DNA of 64,000 nucleotides, from contig NC_084802.1 of assembly GCF_963169125.1 (NCBI RefSeq), forward strand, positions 113,278,903 through 113,342,902, in the 5' to 3' direction. Under the pieces are notes generated by a model. It was not told the origin of the DNA. It saw only the letters and a list, made by a program, of their open reading frames with translations, and did not search any database. This stretch comes from Humulus lupulus (lineage: Eukaryota; Streptophyta; Magnoliopsida; Rosales; Cannabaceae). Both the position numbers and the translations under genes were made by a program. This document shows positions 43,346-55,400 of this stretch, piece by piece; positions within the stretch are counted from its first letter, which is position 1, and every line of letters begins with the position of its first letter.

Positions 43346-44511
43346 GTACTTAAAGCAAGTAGGGCATTTCTCTCAATCCCATATTACGTACATGACCCTC
43401 GAATTGCTTTGTAGGAAGCGTCTTCGTAAACGGGTTTGCTAGGTTGTGTTTTGATGCGATTTTCAAAATGGACACATCTCCTCTATGTACGATTTCTCTG
43501 ACTAAGTGGTACTTGCGCTCTATATGCTTTCCCCTCTTATGGCTTCTTGGTTCTTTAGAATTAGCCACTGCTCCACTGTTGTCACAGTAAAGAACAAGTA
43601 GTTTCTCCACTTCTGGAACCACTTCCAAATCCGTGTAGAACTTTTTCAGCCAAACTGCTTCTTTAGCTGCTTCACAAGCTGCTATGTATTCAGCTTCCAT
43701 GGTTGAATCTGCTATACTGGATTGCTTAATGCTTCTCCAGACAACTGCTCCACCACCAAGAGTGAATATTGACCCTGAAATAGTCTTTCTACTATCTTTG
43801 TCTGATTGAAAATCTGAGTCAGTATATCCAGTAAGTTCAAGGTCACTACCTGAATATACTAGCATATAGTTCCTCGTTCTCCTGAGATACTTGAGAATAT
43901 GTTTCACCGCAATCTAGTGTTCCAAACCTGGATTTGACTGATAATGACTGAAAATCCCTACTGCATAACATATGTCAGGTCTAGTACATAACATTGCATA
44001 CATTATGCTCCCAACAACGGATGCATAGAGATACTTTCTCATGTCCTCTTGCTCTTGTGGTGTCTTTGGACACTGATCTTTGCAAAGAGTAATTCCATGT
44101 CTGGTTGGGAATTAACCCTTTTTGGAATTTTCCATAGAGAATCTTTCAAGGACTTTATCAATATAATTTTCTTGTGAAAGTGCCAAGAGCTTGCTCTTTC
44201 TATCTCTTAGAATTTTAATGCCTAGAACATAGCTCGCTTCTCCCAAATATTTTATTTGGAATTTGTCAGCCAACCATTTCTTTACATTTGATAATGTCTC
44301 TACATCATTTCCAATGAGTAGGATATCATCAATGTAAAGAACTGAGAAAACCACAACTTTCCCTTTGATGTATTTATAAACACATCCTTCGTCAATATTT
44401 TGTTTGAAGCCATATGTTTTTATAGTTTCATCAAATGTTATGTTCCAAGATCTTGATGCTTGTTTAATTCCATATATGGATTTCAACAACTTGCATACCT
44501 TTTGATCTTGA
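43346..44511 (-). pseudogene. Copia pol: RT C-terminal part and RNase H
   Basis: From high to low coordinates: KVCKLLKSIYGIKQASRSWN (RT), KTYGFKQNIDEGCVYK, the catalytic VLYIDDILLIGND, KYLGEASYVLGIKILRDR and SQENYIDKVLERF (44489-44112). After a frame change comes RNase H (43907-43350): LTGYTDSDFQSDKDSRKTIS, DSTMEAEYIAACEAAKEAVW, YCDNSGAVANSKEPRSHKRG and KHIERKYHLVREIVHRGDVS. These are standard Ty1/copia motifs, and the YIDD box is intact. The upstream half of RT is missing. The stretch 43908-44111 is in broken frames. Confidence 0.9.
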
Positions 44512-44514
44512 TCC

Positions 44515-45141
44515 TACCATTGAGCATTGAAAGTACTGGCTTGCCTCCTTAATTCGCTTGATTGGTTATTTGTTCTGTCACTACTATTTTTCGTAAATGT
44601 TGCATTTGATGTGTCATATTATAGCGTATTGTGTTATATGTCATATTTTTATATAGTATTATGTTTGACATTGATTTTTATAATATGTTAGGTCATACAA
44701 TTTAATATAATACTATACAATACAATACAGTACAATAAGAAGTACCAAACATACCAAAAGTAAATTATTTATTGAGTTGTGTATGTATTTAGTACCATAT
44801 ATATTTCCAAAAGAAATTGTTTGGTATAATCAAATATGGGACACATGTATCATTACAAGAATAAATTATTTATCGGACCGATGGCACATATGAAAGTCAT
44901 TACATAATTTTAAGAACACATGCCAATCACATAGGCTCATATATATCACATTCTCACTTCAAAACTCATTTTTGTTGTCCCCTCAAAAGAAGAAGAAAAA
45001 AAATCCCTTCTACCTCTTGGTTTATTAGTTTAATGATTTTGAAAAGTAAAACAACTTAGAGGAAGTTTCTTTTAATTCTCAAAATAAAATTAGAGAGATT
45101 GTAATGAACAAAATAATTTTGTTCGTATCTTTGCAAGCAAC
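44515..45141. repeat. Unclassified dispersed repeat R, copy 2
   Basis: Same-orientation partner of 16749-17320, with the same ends (TACCATTGA and GCAAGCAAC). It is about 55 bp longer because of small indels near the left end. It lies between the truncated copia element and the broken end of the Ulp1-like gene. Confidence 0.85.
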
Positions 45142-45912
45142 ATTTTAGTGAGTGTATTGAAAATTAAAGGACCACAGTGTTATGACAAACTGAAGTTAGT
45201 ACGTCTACATACCTGGTTCTAGACTGTGGGAAAATATCAGTGGACATGTGCCGCCAATCAATGTTTGGAACGGTGATCTTTGGTCTAGCTATTTTCAACT
45301 TGCGGTGTCCTTTAAACATACTAGAAGCGTTGAGTAAAGATGGAAGCATCCGAGTCCAAGGCTGGATCAACTCAGTCAACTTATCATGACTAAAGTTGGA
45401 ATGATCTGAGTCAAATACAGTGATCATCCAATCAGTGAAATTTCTCTCGCAAAGGAACCAATGATGATTTTCCAAGCACCAGTGGAAGTAGACCCCATTG
45501 CAATCACCCAAAGGCTTCTTGTATTTTTTAGCATCTCCTTTCATGAAATTAAGAATGTCCTCATCCCGTTGATAATTTCTGCTCTTGATCTTGAAGTCCT
45601 CATATCTAGCAGGATTATACATTACAAATGATGAATAAAGTACGATGGCTTTCACGAAGTGCATCTTCGACAACTGAAAAAGACATATCCGTATAAGATA
45701 ATTCGCATTGTCGAGATGCTGCAAATAAATAGAGTATTGTTAAAATGAGATGAAAGTGTTGACTACAAATATAAAAGACTTACAGTTTCTGCCAACCATT
45801 CTTTTGTCACCTTCAACTTCACGAACCAAACAGGAGTGCCATCACAACCTTCCAACTTCCTCGGTCGATTGTTTTCAATCTCACCGAGTACCCATCGATT
45901 AAAAGTTGTCAA
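45142..45912 (-). pseudogene. Ulp1-like (C48) peptidase gene, C-terminal part
   Basis: Two reverse-strand exons. The first (45912-45784, continuing from 61152 across Athila) encodes TTFNRWVLGEIENNRPRKLE and PVWFVKLKVTKEWLAET. A 65-bp intron (45719-45783, donor GTAAGT, acceptor TTTGCAG) follows. The second exon (45718-45213) encodes AIVLYSSFVMYNPARYE, GVYFHWCLENHHWFLCERNF, TVFDSDHSN and LIQPWTRMLPSLL. HHW (near 45460) and the FDSDHS Asp (near 45412) fit the His and Asp of the Ulp1 peptidase triad. The exon ends at a good donor (CAG/GTATGT), and the next exon, expected to carry the catalytic Cys, is missing where repeat R begins. Related Ulp1 genes travel in plant DNA transposons. Not functional. 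Confidence 0.72.
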
Positions 45913-45917
45913 CATAT

Positions 45918-47565
45918 TGATAACTCTACAAAATAGAGTTATTTTACCACATTTTAATTGTTGCTTAGTCTATGAATTTTTAAGTATCTTATTAAGTTTT
46001 TAAGTAATTTTGAATTTATTAGATTTATTGTATTTTTTTTTTAGATTTTTATACGTTCTTATAGATATTTTATTATAATATGTTGTAGTTTAATTATTTT
46101 AAATTAGTATTGTTAAGTTAGAAGTAAAATGATGCACTTGTGAGCTTAAATGTTTAAGCAAATTAAGTTTTAATTAATATTTTCATGGAACTTATGTTGT
46201 AAATTTTATTATTGAAAATATTTAGTTTTAATTTAATTTATGTTCATTTTATAGGGAATATGTTATATTTTTTTGGCTCTTTAAAAGCAAGAAAAATGAA
46301 GAAAAGAAAGTGACATTTACAAGGGAAAGAACGAGAAAAAAATGATATTTATGAAGAAACAAAAGCCTCAACTCAAGGAGATGAAGCCCAGGCTCGTGAC
46401 TCCCAGTCGCCCCAACCCATGCCTCCCAGACTCCAGCTCGAACTCACCTGGCCCACGCCCCAGCTGCTCTAGGTCCTCCCAAAGCTGCCTCAGCCAGCCC
46501 AGCAGCAACCCCTCAACCCGCTTGGCTCACGCCCCAACTGCTCCCTCAGGCTTCATCGGCCCAGCCCACCTATCTACCACTAGCAGCCAAACCATCCACC
46601 TTTCCCTCTTTTCTTGAACCCATCCATTGCCTCCTTGTTCCTTTGTCCAAAAATGACACATTTTTATGTAACTTTTCTACATATTTTACCACAAAATCAT
46701 CATTACACCCTAAAATTTACCTCTACATGTCAAATTTACTTTATTTAGTTAATTTAATCATTTTAATTTATTATTTTAATAATCTCTTTTTGGCTATAAA
46801 TATGTAATTTCAAGACTGTATTTTACTATTTTTAAGGTGATGATGAAACAATATGTAACAAGATTGTATTTATTATGTATGTTGATTTCCCATTTGTGCA
46901 ACAAAGTTTATGGATTTTTCTTCTTCAAATATCTTCTTTCATCTTAAATATCATGTATTTTTTATTGTTAGCATATATTTACACTTTGTCCTTCATTAGT
47001 TCTAAATCATAATATTCTTTGATTAAGGTGTGCCATTAAATTGTGCACATCAAATGCTTAGAACAAAAGTATTATGTTTTGCCATATAAATAATATTCCT
47101 TGATTTTGTTGTTGTTTCATTAGATTGATTCACACTAAATACTTTAATAGTATATTGCTAAGAGTGAAGATAAATCCTATATTAATATAATAACTTGTGC
47201 TTAAAAAGAATATACAAATTGAATAGGTGATAGTTTGATTAATTTCTACTATTAATAAAACTTGATAATCAATGTACTTATAATTATTATTGAACTTATA
47301 TTTTATGGATTTTATTATCTTAATAATCTTTCTCTTACTTTAATATCTTTATTAATATCTTTTATTTTATTTTCTTCATACGAAAATCTCATCAATAATT
47401 GGAGCTAGGTTAGAGTTTATTAATTTTGGTTTAAAGTAGTTTTCTTATTTATTTTAAACAACTTCTTTGGGTTCGACATCCTTGCTTACATGATCACTAT
47501 TCTATATGAACGATTCATGCACTTGCGATTTTCATATTTAAAACGTACCCATTTTGGGTCCATCA
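45918..47565 (+). repeat. 5' LTR of the Athila element
   Basis: 1648 bp from TGATAACTC to GGGTCCATCA. It opens with a 9-bp perfect inverted repeat (ATAACTCTA...TAGAGTTAT). TATA box at 46795-46802. A C-rich island at about 46370-46610 is shared with the 3' LTR. It lacks about 150 bp present in the 3' LTR at about 60240-60410. Confidence 0.92.
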
Positions 47566-47571
47566 AGTTTT

Positions 47572-47588
47572 TGGCGCCGTTTCTGGGG
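47572..47588 (+). promoter_or_regulatory. tRNA-Asp-type primer binding site of Athila
   Basis: TGGCGCCGTTTCTGGGG, six bases after the LTR end. It closely resembles the tRNA-Asp primer site known for plant Athila and Tat elements (TGGCGCCGTTGCCGGGG). Confidence 0.85.
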
Positions 47589-47801
47589 TGTTGCAAGAAA
47601 AGAAACGAAATTTATCTCAATGTTAGTGAATTCTTCTACTAGTTATTTAATTTTTTCACTTAAAAATATATATAAACAAAAATATAAAAATATATATTTA
47701 TTTAATACTTAAAAAAAAAGATAAGAAGAAAATTTGGGATGGTTCTACCACCCATTAAAAAAAATAACTTACTTATATATTTATATTTATTGTTTTTTTT
47801 A

Positions 47802-47979
47802 GTTGACGACACTTGTGCCTCCTATCTATATATATTTTTTATTTTTATAGTTGATGGCACTTGTGCCTCCTAATTTTGTTGTAATTTTTTATTCCTTGTA
47901 TATCTTTGTTATTTGATGGCACTTGTGCCTCCTAATTTTTACCTTATTATTATGGTTGATGGCATGCTATGCCTCCCTA
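47802..47979. repeat. Four palindromic repeats in the Athila leader
   Basis: Cores at 47802-47823, 47850-47872, 47912-47934 and 47955-47979 share GTTGATGGCACTTGTGCCTC or close variants, spaced 43-62 bp. Each holds an inverted repeat: GGCAC/GTGCC in the second and third, GGCAT/ATGCC in the fourth, and one mismatch in the first. Spacers are AT-rich. Confidence 0.85.
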
Positions 47980-48394
47980 CTCTTGCCTAATTTTTTGATA
48001 GCCTTATTTATTTTTACCTTATTTTTCTTTGTCTCTTATCATATTATTGTGTAATTGTGAAAAAATACTTGAAAAAAAAACATTAATCTTGTCCTTTCAC
48101 CATAAGCAATTTTTGCTTAAAGGAAATTTAAACAAAATTCCCAATCTGCCTCCACTAATTAACCTCGGGGAGTTGTTAGTAGTGCGAGTAAGTGGAATCA
48201 AATAGGCAAGGGGAAAAGTAAACCATAAGAATTATATTGTTGTGAAATCTCTAAAAATCCTAAGTATGCTCTGTGGTTGCGGTTTTAATTGATCTTCCAT
48301 ATCAAAAAAATGTTTGTTTGTGATTATCTTTGTTCCCTTGTTTGTGAAAATTGTATGCATCATTGGGAACGTAACTCTAAAAATTGATTAGTAA

Positions 48395-49601
48395 AAAGAC
48401 GTTTATCTTTGCTTGAAATTGAAAGTGTTAGTAAAAATTTGAGCATCATGGAACCAATTGCTAATATTACTAGAAATCATGTTGATGAAAATGTTGTGCC
48501 TGAAAAAACCTTGCTTGAATATTTTACACATATTTCATCTAATGCTCCTTCATGTATTATTTTTCCGACCACTTCTGCTGCCCATTTTGAGCTTAAATCA
48601 TCAATCATAGTCTAAGGAGAGAAATCTCCTAGTTTTTTCAAAAAGATAATGAAGGGTTTTATCAATGTTGGGAAAGATAGAAAGATTTATTATTAAAATT
48701 TCGTCATCATGGTTTTTAAAATGGATACTTGTAAAATATTTTATGATGGTTTGACTCCCTCTAATCGTCAAATGATTCAATCTATGCATATCGAAATTTT
48801 TTAAAATTTCAAGGACAAGAGGCTTGGGATGCCCTTGAAGATTTATCTGTTAATTCACAACAATGAAATTATTTTGATCCTAGGTCTAGGTCAACTAATT
48901 CACCAAAAAGAGGAGGAAGGTATGAATTAAAGGATGAATTAGACTTAAGAACATCCTTAGACAAATTCGCGAGAAAAGTAGAAGCTTTAGCCATAAGCCA
49001 AACAATAAATTCTCCAATACAACCAAGAAAAGATGTTTGTTCTATACGTTCTAATCCTTGCCATAATTCCCAATCATGTCCTTCCTACCAAGAAGCCTTT
49101 TCTAAGGAGGCCAATGCTCTTCATGCTTATAGGAAATCAAATGATAGCTCATTTTCATCCACTTATAATCTAAATTGGAGAAACCATCCAAACTTTTCAG
49201 GGAGACAAAACCAACCTCCAATGAATCAAGGGTACCAATACAACACGCAAAACCAAACTCATGCCCCATAAAATCAACCATATCCTCAACAAAGGAAACC
49301 ATCATTAGAAGATACTTTACAAAAATTTATGCAATCCACTCAACAAATAATACAAAATCAGTCTCAATAAATTACCAAACTCGAGTCATAAGTAGGACAA
49401 CTCACTACTGCTTTAGGTCATGGAGAAAAATGAACATTCCCTAGTCAACCTATCACAAATCCAAAAGGTCAATATGAGATAGGAAAGTCTAGTCATAATG
49501 GATAAGTCAAATCAATTTCAACTCTTAGGTCCGGAAAGACCATTGTCAAGCCCGATTACATACTCGAGGTTCAAAAAGAAAAAGAAATGAGTTAACCTTC
49601 T
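48395..49601 (+). pseudogene. Athila gag, N-terminal part
   Basis: The gag begins with EPIANITRNHVDENVVPEKT and PSCIIFPTTSAAHFELKSSI (48409-48615), then breaks. Later pieces are FYDGLTPSNRQMIQSM, WDALEDLSVNSQ, YELKDELDLRTSLDKFARKV (about 48920-48980), NPCHNSQSCPSYQEAFSKEA and a Gln/Asn-rich stretch with NLNWRNHPNFSG and LEDTLQKFMQSTQQI. It ends with STLRSGKTIVKPDYI. Stops and frame changes are common. The solo Tekay LTR separates it from its last part at 51961. Confidence 0.8.
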
Positions 49602-51960
49602 TGTAACGACCCAAAAATTACTAATAAGGCTTAAGACCTTAATTAGCATGTCGGGAGGGTATAATTAGTATATGTATGATTTAATGTTTAAATGCATGAT
49701 TATGTGGCATGTATGATTATATGATTATATGGGTACGTGTTATGCATGTTTAAGAATATTAAATATGCATGTGGGCCTTGTTTAGCTTTTAAGGGCATAT
49801 TTGTAATTTTAGCCCGTTGAGGGCATAAATGTGATTATATGTGATAAATTGTTGAGACCACATTATTATGTGGATATATTTGTAGCATATGGTTCGAGAC
49901 AGTCCTAGTGAGCGGATTGGCGAAATAGTCACAGCGGGGATTAATACCCGGCTCGGGAGGGGCCTAGGGGTATTTTTTGGGAATATAGGGAATATGTTGG
50001 GGATTACTAGACACTGGATAAAAAATTGGTAATTAATTGGATGACAGGATTAATTGGTAAATATTAGGAACACTCGAGGAATTAGAGAGAATTAGGAGCA
50101 AAATGACTAAATGACCCTTTTAGTACCCTTGAAAGATTGATAAGTTTGGAGGGGCAAAGGAGTCTTTTCACTATTATAGATAAACTCATTAAACACTTAA
50201 TTCTAAGGCAAGAAGAAGTAGAAGCCTTCAGCCCTTCCATTCTCTCCATCTCACGATTCTTTTCTCTCAAGGAGCCTAGGGAAGATTTTTGAAGTTCAAA
50301 TGGAAGGCTTGAGGAATTGATGCTAATCAACTAGAAAATTCAGCTTAGAAGCTTGAGGATTTAAGCTCAAGAGTAGTAGATTAAAATCTGGTGAGAGATT
50401 CAAACACAATTCAGGTAAGGTTCTTGATCTACAACTTTAAATTTTTAGTTGGATATAGATAGAATTATAGGGGCATGATTAGTTCTGACTTTGGTGATAA
50501 TGGTTGATGAATTGGGATAGTGATTGAAGTATAATTGCTAAGGTTTTGGTGTCTAAAATATGTGATTTAATCTTGAATTTGTAGCTTGTTTGATGTTGAA
50601 TTAGGGAGGTTGTTTAGGTAAAATTCTGGGTTAAGCTTTGTGGTTCTTCGCTGGGAAGAAGAAGAAGAAGAAAAACCTAGATTTTCTAGGGTCGAAGGGG
50701 GCGCGCCGCGACCCAGCCCTGTGGCGCCGTGGCGCGTGTGGCCATTTTGGCTTGGGAAGCTCTCTAACTTGGGGGCGCACCACTACTAACTAAGCCAAGT
50801 CATGACCCGCCTTCCCTTTGGCTTGGGTGCTTGCTTTGTGACTTGGGGGCAAGTCGCATCCCACTAAGCCAAGTTGCGACCTGCCTAGGGATTTTAGCCT
50901 TAGAATTGTTTCTTTAATTGGTAAGGCTCGGGGGTTTGAACCTAGGCGCTTGGGACAATTTCTACTACCCGGTTTAGTAGAAATTGAGGTCCCGGAGGCT
51001 AGTTTCTATCTCCTAGATATTTATTTGGATTGGAAGTTGATGGATACCCATTGGCCTTTGTGACTAGGATTATTTCTTTTTCTCCGTTCGGAATTAAAGG
51101 TAAGAAAAATGCACCCTTGTGTTGCTGTGTTGGGACTGAGTTTCCCTATATTTCAATACATATGTTGTATGATTGTGATATGCCATGTGAGCATGAAATA
51201 AATGGCCTAAGAGAGCCGGGGCTAATAATTTGTGCACAGGATGCGGCTTGGCCACTGAGAGCTGGGGTCAGCTAGATAAATATTGGACTCGGTCTAAGCG
51301 AGCTGAAGTCAATGGGTTAATCAGAGGGTGCGGCTTAAGGGTGCCGACCCTGAGTACTGTATGATGATTATGATAAACTGTTGAATATAAATATGTTTAC
51401 TGATGTTAATCTGATGCTTATAGCTTGTTGAACATCTGGATGAATTCTTGGTGATTCATAGATTGTCCTCACTGATTATGTGTCTACTATGGCGTGCTGA
51501 ATATCTAGTTATCTGTCTTGTGAATTATTTGATTATGCTTTGTTGTTATGGTTTTCTTGTTAGGTCTTGGCTCACGGGTGCTATGTGGAGCAGGTAAAGG
51601 CAAGGGTAAGATGGATCAACCATGAGTTGGAGAGCTTTGGGGCGAGGTGTACATTGTCTGCTGCTCGTCCGCCATTGCCGAGGGTTTTTCCAGGGACAGA
51701 AACCTAAAATGTGTATTTTTCCAATAGAGTGGTCTTGATAGTATAAAACTTTTGATATTTTTGAAAAATTTTCCTTTAAACCCTGTTTTGGGATCCCATG
51801 TACTAAACATTTATCTTAATGAAAATGATCCATTTATGACCAAAATCATTTAACCCTAACTTGATTATGTCTTTAGGATCACATTTTTATTTAAATGACT
51901 TGATTTGCAAGGCTGACACTATTTTAAAGACACAGAGTAATGGTTACACAGGGCGTTACA
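49602..51960 (+). repeat. Solo Tekay-like LTR in the Athila gag
   Basis: 2359 bp from TGTAACGACC to GGGCGTTACA. It is flanked by a perfect 5-bp duplication, CTTCT (49597-49601 and 51961-51965). It shares with the other two Tekay LTRs the 5' end, AGCCCGTTGAGGGCAT, a GC-rich island (50697-50880), CAG/GTAAGG at 50412-50420 and GCTCACGGGTGCTATGTGG (51570-51588). Athila sequence continues on both sides and no Tekay internal part remains, so it formed by LTR-LTR recombination. Confidence 0.94.
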
Positions 51961-52484
51961 CTTCTAGTTCTAATGCCAATGACTCTTCAAATGAGGATAC
52001 TCCAATCCATCATTTCATTCCAAAAGCCCCATTCCCACAAAGATTACTTCCAATTAAAAAAGGCAGCCAATATAATGACATCTTAGAAGTTTTTAAACAA
52101 GTTAGTATCAATATCCCTTTCTTAGATGTCATTAAACAAATTCCTGCCTACTCTAAATTTTTGAAGGATCTTTGTACTGTAAAAAGAAACACTAATGTTC
52201 CTAAAATTGCATTTTTAAATGAACAAGCTAGTTTCATTATTCAGTATAAGAGTCTAGTTAAATATAAAGATCTTGGGTGTCCCACAATTTCATGCATTAT
52301 TGGTGATCATTTTATTAACAAGGCTTTACTTGATTTGGATGCTAGTGTGAATTTATTGCCTTATTCTGTTTATAAGCAACTTGGTCTTGGTGAACTAAAA
52401 ACTACTTCAATAACTCTTCAATTAGTCGATCATTTTGTGAAAATTCCTAGAGGCATTATAGAAGATGTTTTGATAAAAGTTGAT
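51961..52484 (+). pseudogene. Athila gag end and first half of protease
   Basis: An open frame resumes after the LTR: KAPFPQRLLPIKKGSQYNDI, LEVFKQVSINIPFLDVIKQI, PAYSKFLKDLCTVKR (the standard Athila segment before protease), then CIIGDHFINKALLDLDASVN and LLPYSVYKQLGLGELKTTSI. The active site reads DLDAS where Athila proteases usually have DLGAS, so the flap-proximal Gly is replaced. The protease C-terminus continues into the amplified region. In frame with 51861-52712. Confidence 0.86.
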
Positions 52485-55400
52485 AAATTTTACTTTCTTG
52501 TTGATTTCATTGTTCTTAATACTCACCCTATGGAAAATGTGCATGCTCAAATTCCTATCATTTTAGATAGACCATTCTTAGCTACATCTAATGCAATCAT
52601 TAATTGTTGTAACAACGTTTTAAAATTATCTTTTGGAAATATGATTGTTGAATATAATGTATTTAATGTCTCTAAATCTATAAGTGTGAGGAAGTGCATG
52701 AAGTTAACATGATTGAGAATATTTTTGAAGATGATGGAAATGACTTGCTTGACTTTTGTGAAAAATATTTTGGTATGAGCTTACATGTTGATGATTCCAT
52801 GAATGATATGAATTCTTTGTTAGAGTCTATGCCCTTAAATGATACCATAACTGAACCTTTTTCACCCCTAGAGAATATTTAATCAATTTTCGAGTCTCCA
52901 AAGTTAGACCTAAAACCTTTGCCAAAAAATTTAAAATATGCTTTATCTAGGAGAGTCTGAAACCTTAGCTGTAATCAAAGCACCCGCCTTAGATAAAGAA
53001 CAAGAAGATAAATTGCTACATGTCCTTAGAAAACATAAATAAGCCATAGGTTGGACCATTGGAGACATTAAAGGAATTAGCCCATCCATATGTATACATA
53101 GAATCCATTAACAAGAAAATGTAAAAACCTCTCGGGAATGTCATAGAAGGATAGATCCAATTATGAAAGAAGTAGTTAGAGAAGAGGTCATTAAATTATT
53201 AGACGTAGGTATCATTTATCTCATTTCTGATAGTCAATGGGTTAGTCTAGTTCAAGTTGTGCTTAAGAAGTTTGGGATCACAGTTGTTGAAAATGAGAAA
53301 AATGAATTAATCCATATTCGAGTACAAATAGGGTGGAGAGTCTGCATAGACAATAGAAAGCTAAATAATGTTACTAGAAAAGACCATTTATCAATACCCT
53401 TTATTGATCAAATGCTTGAACGTTTAGCTAGTCATTCGTATTATTGCTTTCATGAAAAATTTTACTTTCCTGTTGACTTCATTGTTCTTGATACTCACCC
53501 TGTGGAAAATGTGCATGCTCAAATTCCTATCATTTTCGGTAGACCATTCTTAGCTACATCTAATGCAATCATTAATTGTCGTAACAACCTTTTAAAATTA
53601 TATTTTGGAAATATGACTGTTGAATTGAATGTATTTATTGTCTCTAAATCTATAAGTGTGAGGAAGTGCATGAAGTTAACATGATTGAGAATATTTTTGA
53701 AGATGATGGAAATGACTTGCTTGACTTTTGTGAAAAATATTTTGGTATGAGCTTACATGTTGATGATTCCATGAATGATATGAATTCTTTGTTAGAGTCT
53801 ATGCCCTTAAATGATACAGTAACTGAACCTTTTTCACCCCTAGAGAATATTCAATCAATTTTCAAGTCTCCAAAGTTTGGCCTAAAACCTTTGCCAGAAA
53901 ATTTAAAATGTGCTTTTTCTAGGAGAGTCTGAAACCTTACCTGTTATCAAAGCATCCGCCTTAGATAAAGAACAAGAAGATAAATTGCTAGATGTCCTTA
54001 GAAAACATAAATAAGCCATAAGGTGGACAATTGGAGATATTAAAGGAATTAGCCTATCCATATGTATGCATAGAATCAATCTAGAAGAAAATTTAAAATC
54101 CTCACGGGAATGTCATAGAAGGATAAATCCAATTATGAAAGAAGTAGTTAGAGAAGGGGGTATTAAATTATTAGACGTAGGTATCATTTGTCCCATTTCT
54201 GATAGTCAATGGGTTATTCCAGTTCAAGATGTGCTTAAGAAGTTTGGGATCACAGTTGTGGAAAATGAGAAAAATGGATTAGTCCCTAGTCGAGTACAAA
54301 TAGGGTGGAGAGTGTGCATAGACTATAGAAAGCCAAATAATGTTACCAGAAAAGACAATTTTCATTACCCTTTATTGATCAAATGCATGAACGTTTAGCT
54401 GGTCAATCATATTATTGCTTTCTTGATAAATTTTACATTCCTATTGACTTCATTGTTCTTGATACTCAACCTGTGGAAAATGTGCATGCTCAAATTCCTA
54501 TCATTTTAGGTAGACCATTCTTAGCTACATCTAATGCAATAAATAATTGTCGTAACAACCTTTTAAAATTATATTTTGGAAATATGACTGTTGAATTGAA
54601 TGTATTTATTGTCTCTAAATCTATTAGTGTGAGGAAGTGCATGAAGTTAACATGATTGAGAATATTTTTGAAGATGATGGAAATGACTTGCTTGACTTTT
54701 GTGAAAAATATTTTGGTATGAGCTTACATGTTGATGATTCCATGAATGATATGAATTCTTTGTTAGAGTCTATGCCCTTAAATGATACAGTAACTGAACC
54801 TTTTTCACCCCTAGAGAATATTCAATCAATTTTCAAGTCTCCAAAGTTTGGCCTAAAACCTTTGCCAGAAAATTTAAAATGTGCTTTTTCTAGGAGAGTC
54901 TGAAACCTTACCTGTTATCAAAGCATCCGCCTTAGATAAAGAACAAGAAGATAAATTGCTAGATGTCCTTAGAAAACATAAATAAGCCATAAGGTGGACA
55001 ATTGGAGATATTAAAGGAATTAGCCTATCCATATGTATGCATAGAATCCATCTAGAAGAAAATTTAAAATCCTCTCGGGAATGTCATTAGAAGGATAAAT
55101 CCAATTATGAAAGAAGTAGTTAGAGAAGAGGTTATTAAATTATTAGACGTAGGTATCATTTGTCCCATTTCTGATAGTCAATGGGTTAGTCCAGTTCAAG
55201 TTGTGCTTAAGAAGTTTGGGATCACAGTTGTTGAAAATGAGAAAAATGAATTAATCCCTACTCGAGTACAAATAGGGTGGAGAGTGTGCATAGACTATAG
55301 AAAGCTAAATAATGATACTAGAAAAGACCATTTTTAATTACCCTTTATTGATCAAATGCTTGAACGTTTAGCTAGTCATTCATATTATTGCTTTCATGAA

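Larger units (their letters stand above)
41454..44514 (-). mobile_element. Ty1/copia element, reverse strand, 5'-truncated
   Basis: Read on the reverse strand: the end of RT, RNase H, polypurine tract and a 1.88-kb 3' LTR. Everything upstream of RT (gag, protease, integrase, 5' LTR) is absent. At 44514 it meets repeat R copy 2. It interrupts the 3' LTR of element D at 41453/41454. The missing remainder of that LTR on the far side shows that a deletion took the copia 5' part and the D flank together. Confidence 0.87.

Noticed and set aside
47802..47979. tRNA-like or snoRNA-like genes in the Athila leader
   Set aside because: Only short palindromes are present. No cloverleaf, A/B boxes or C/D boxes were found.
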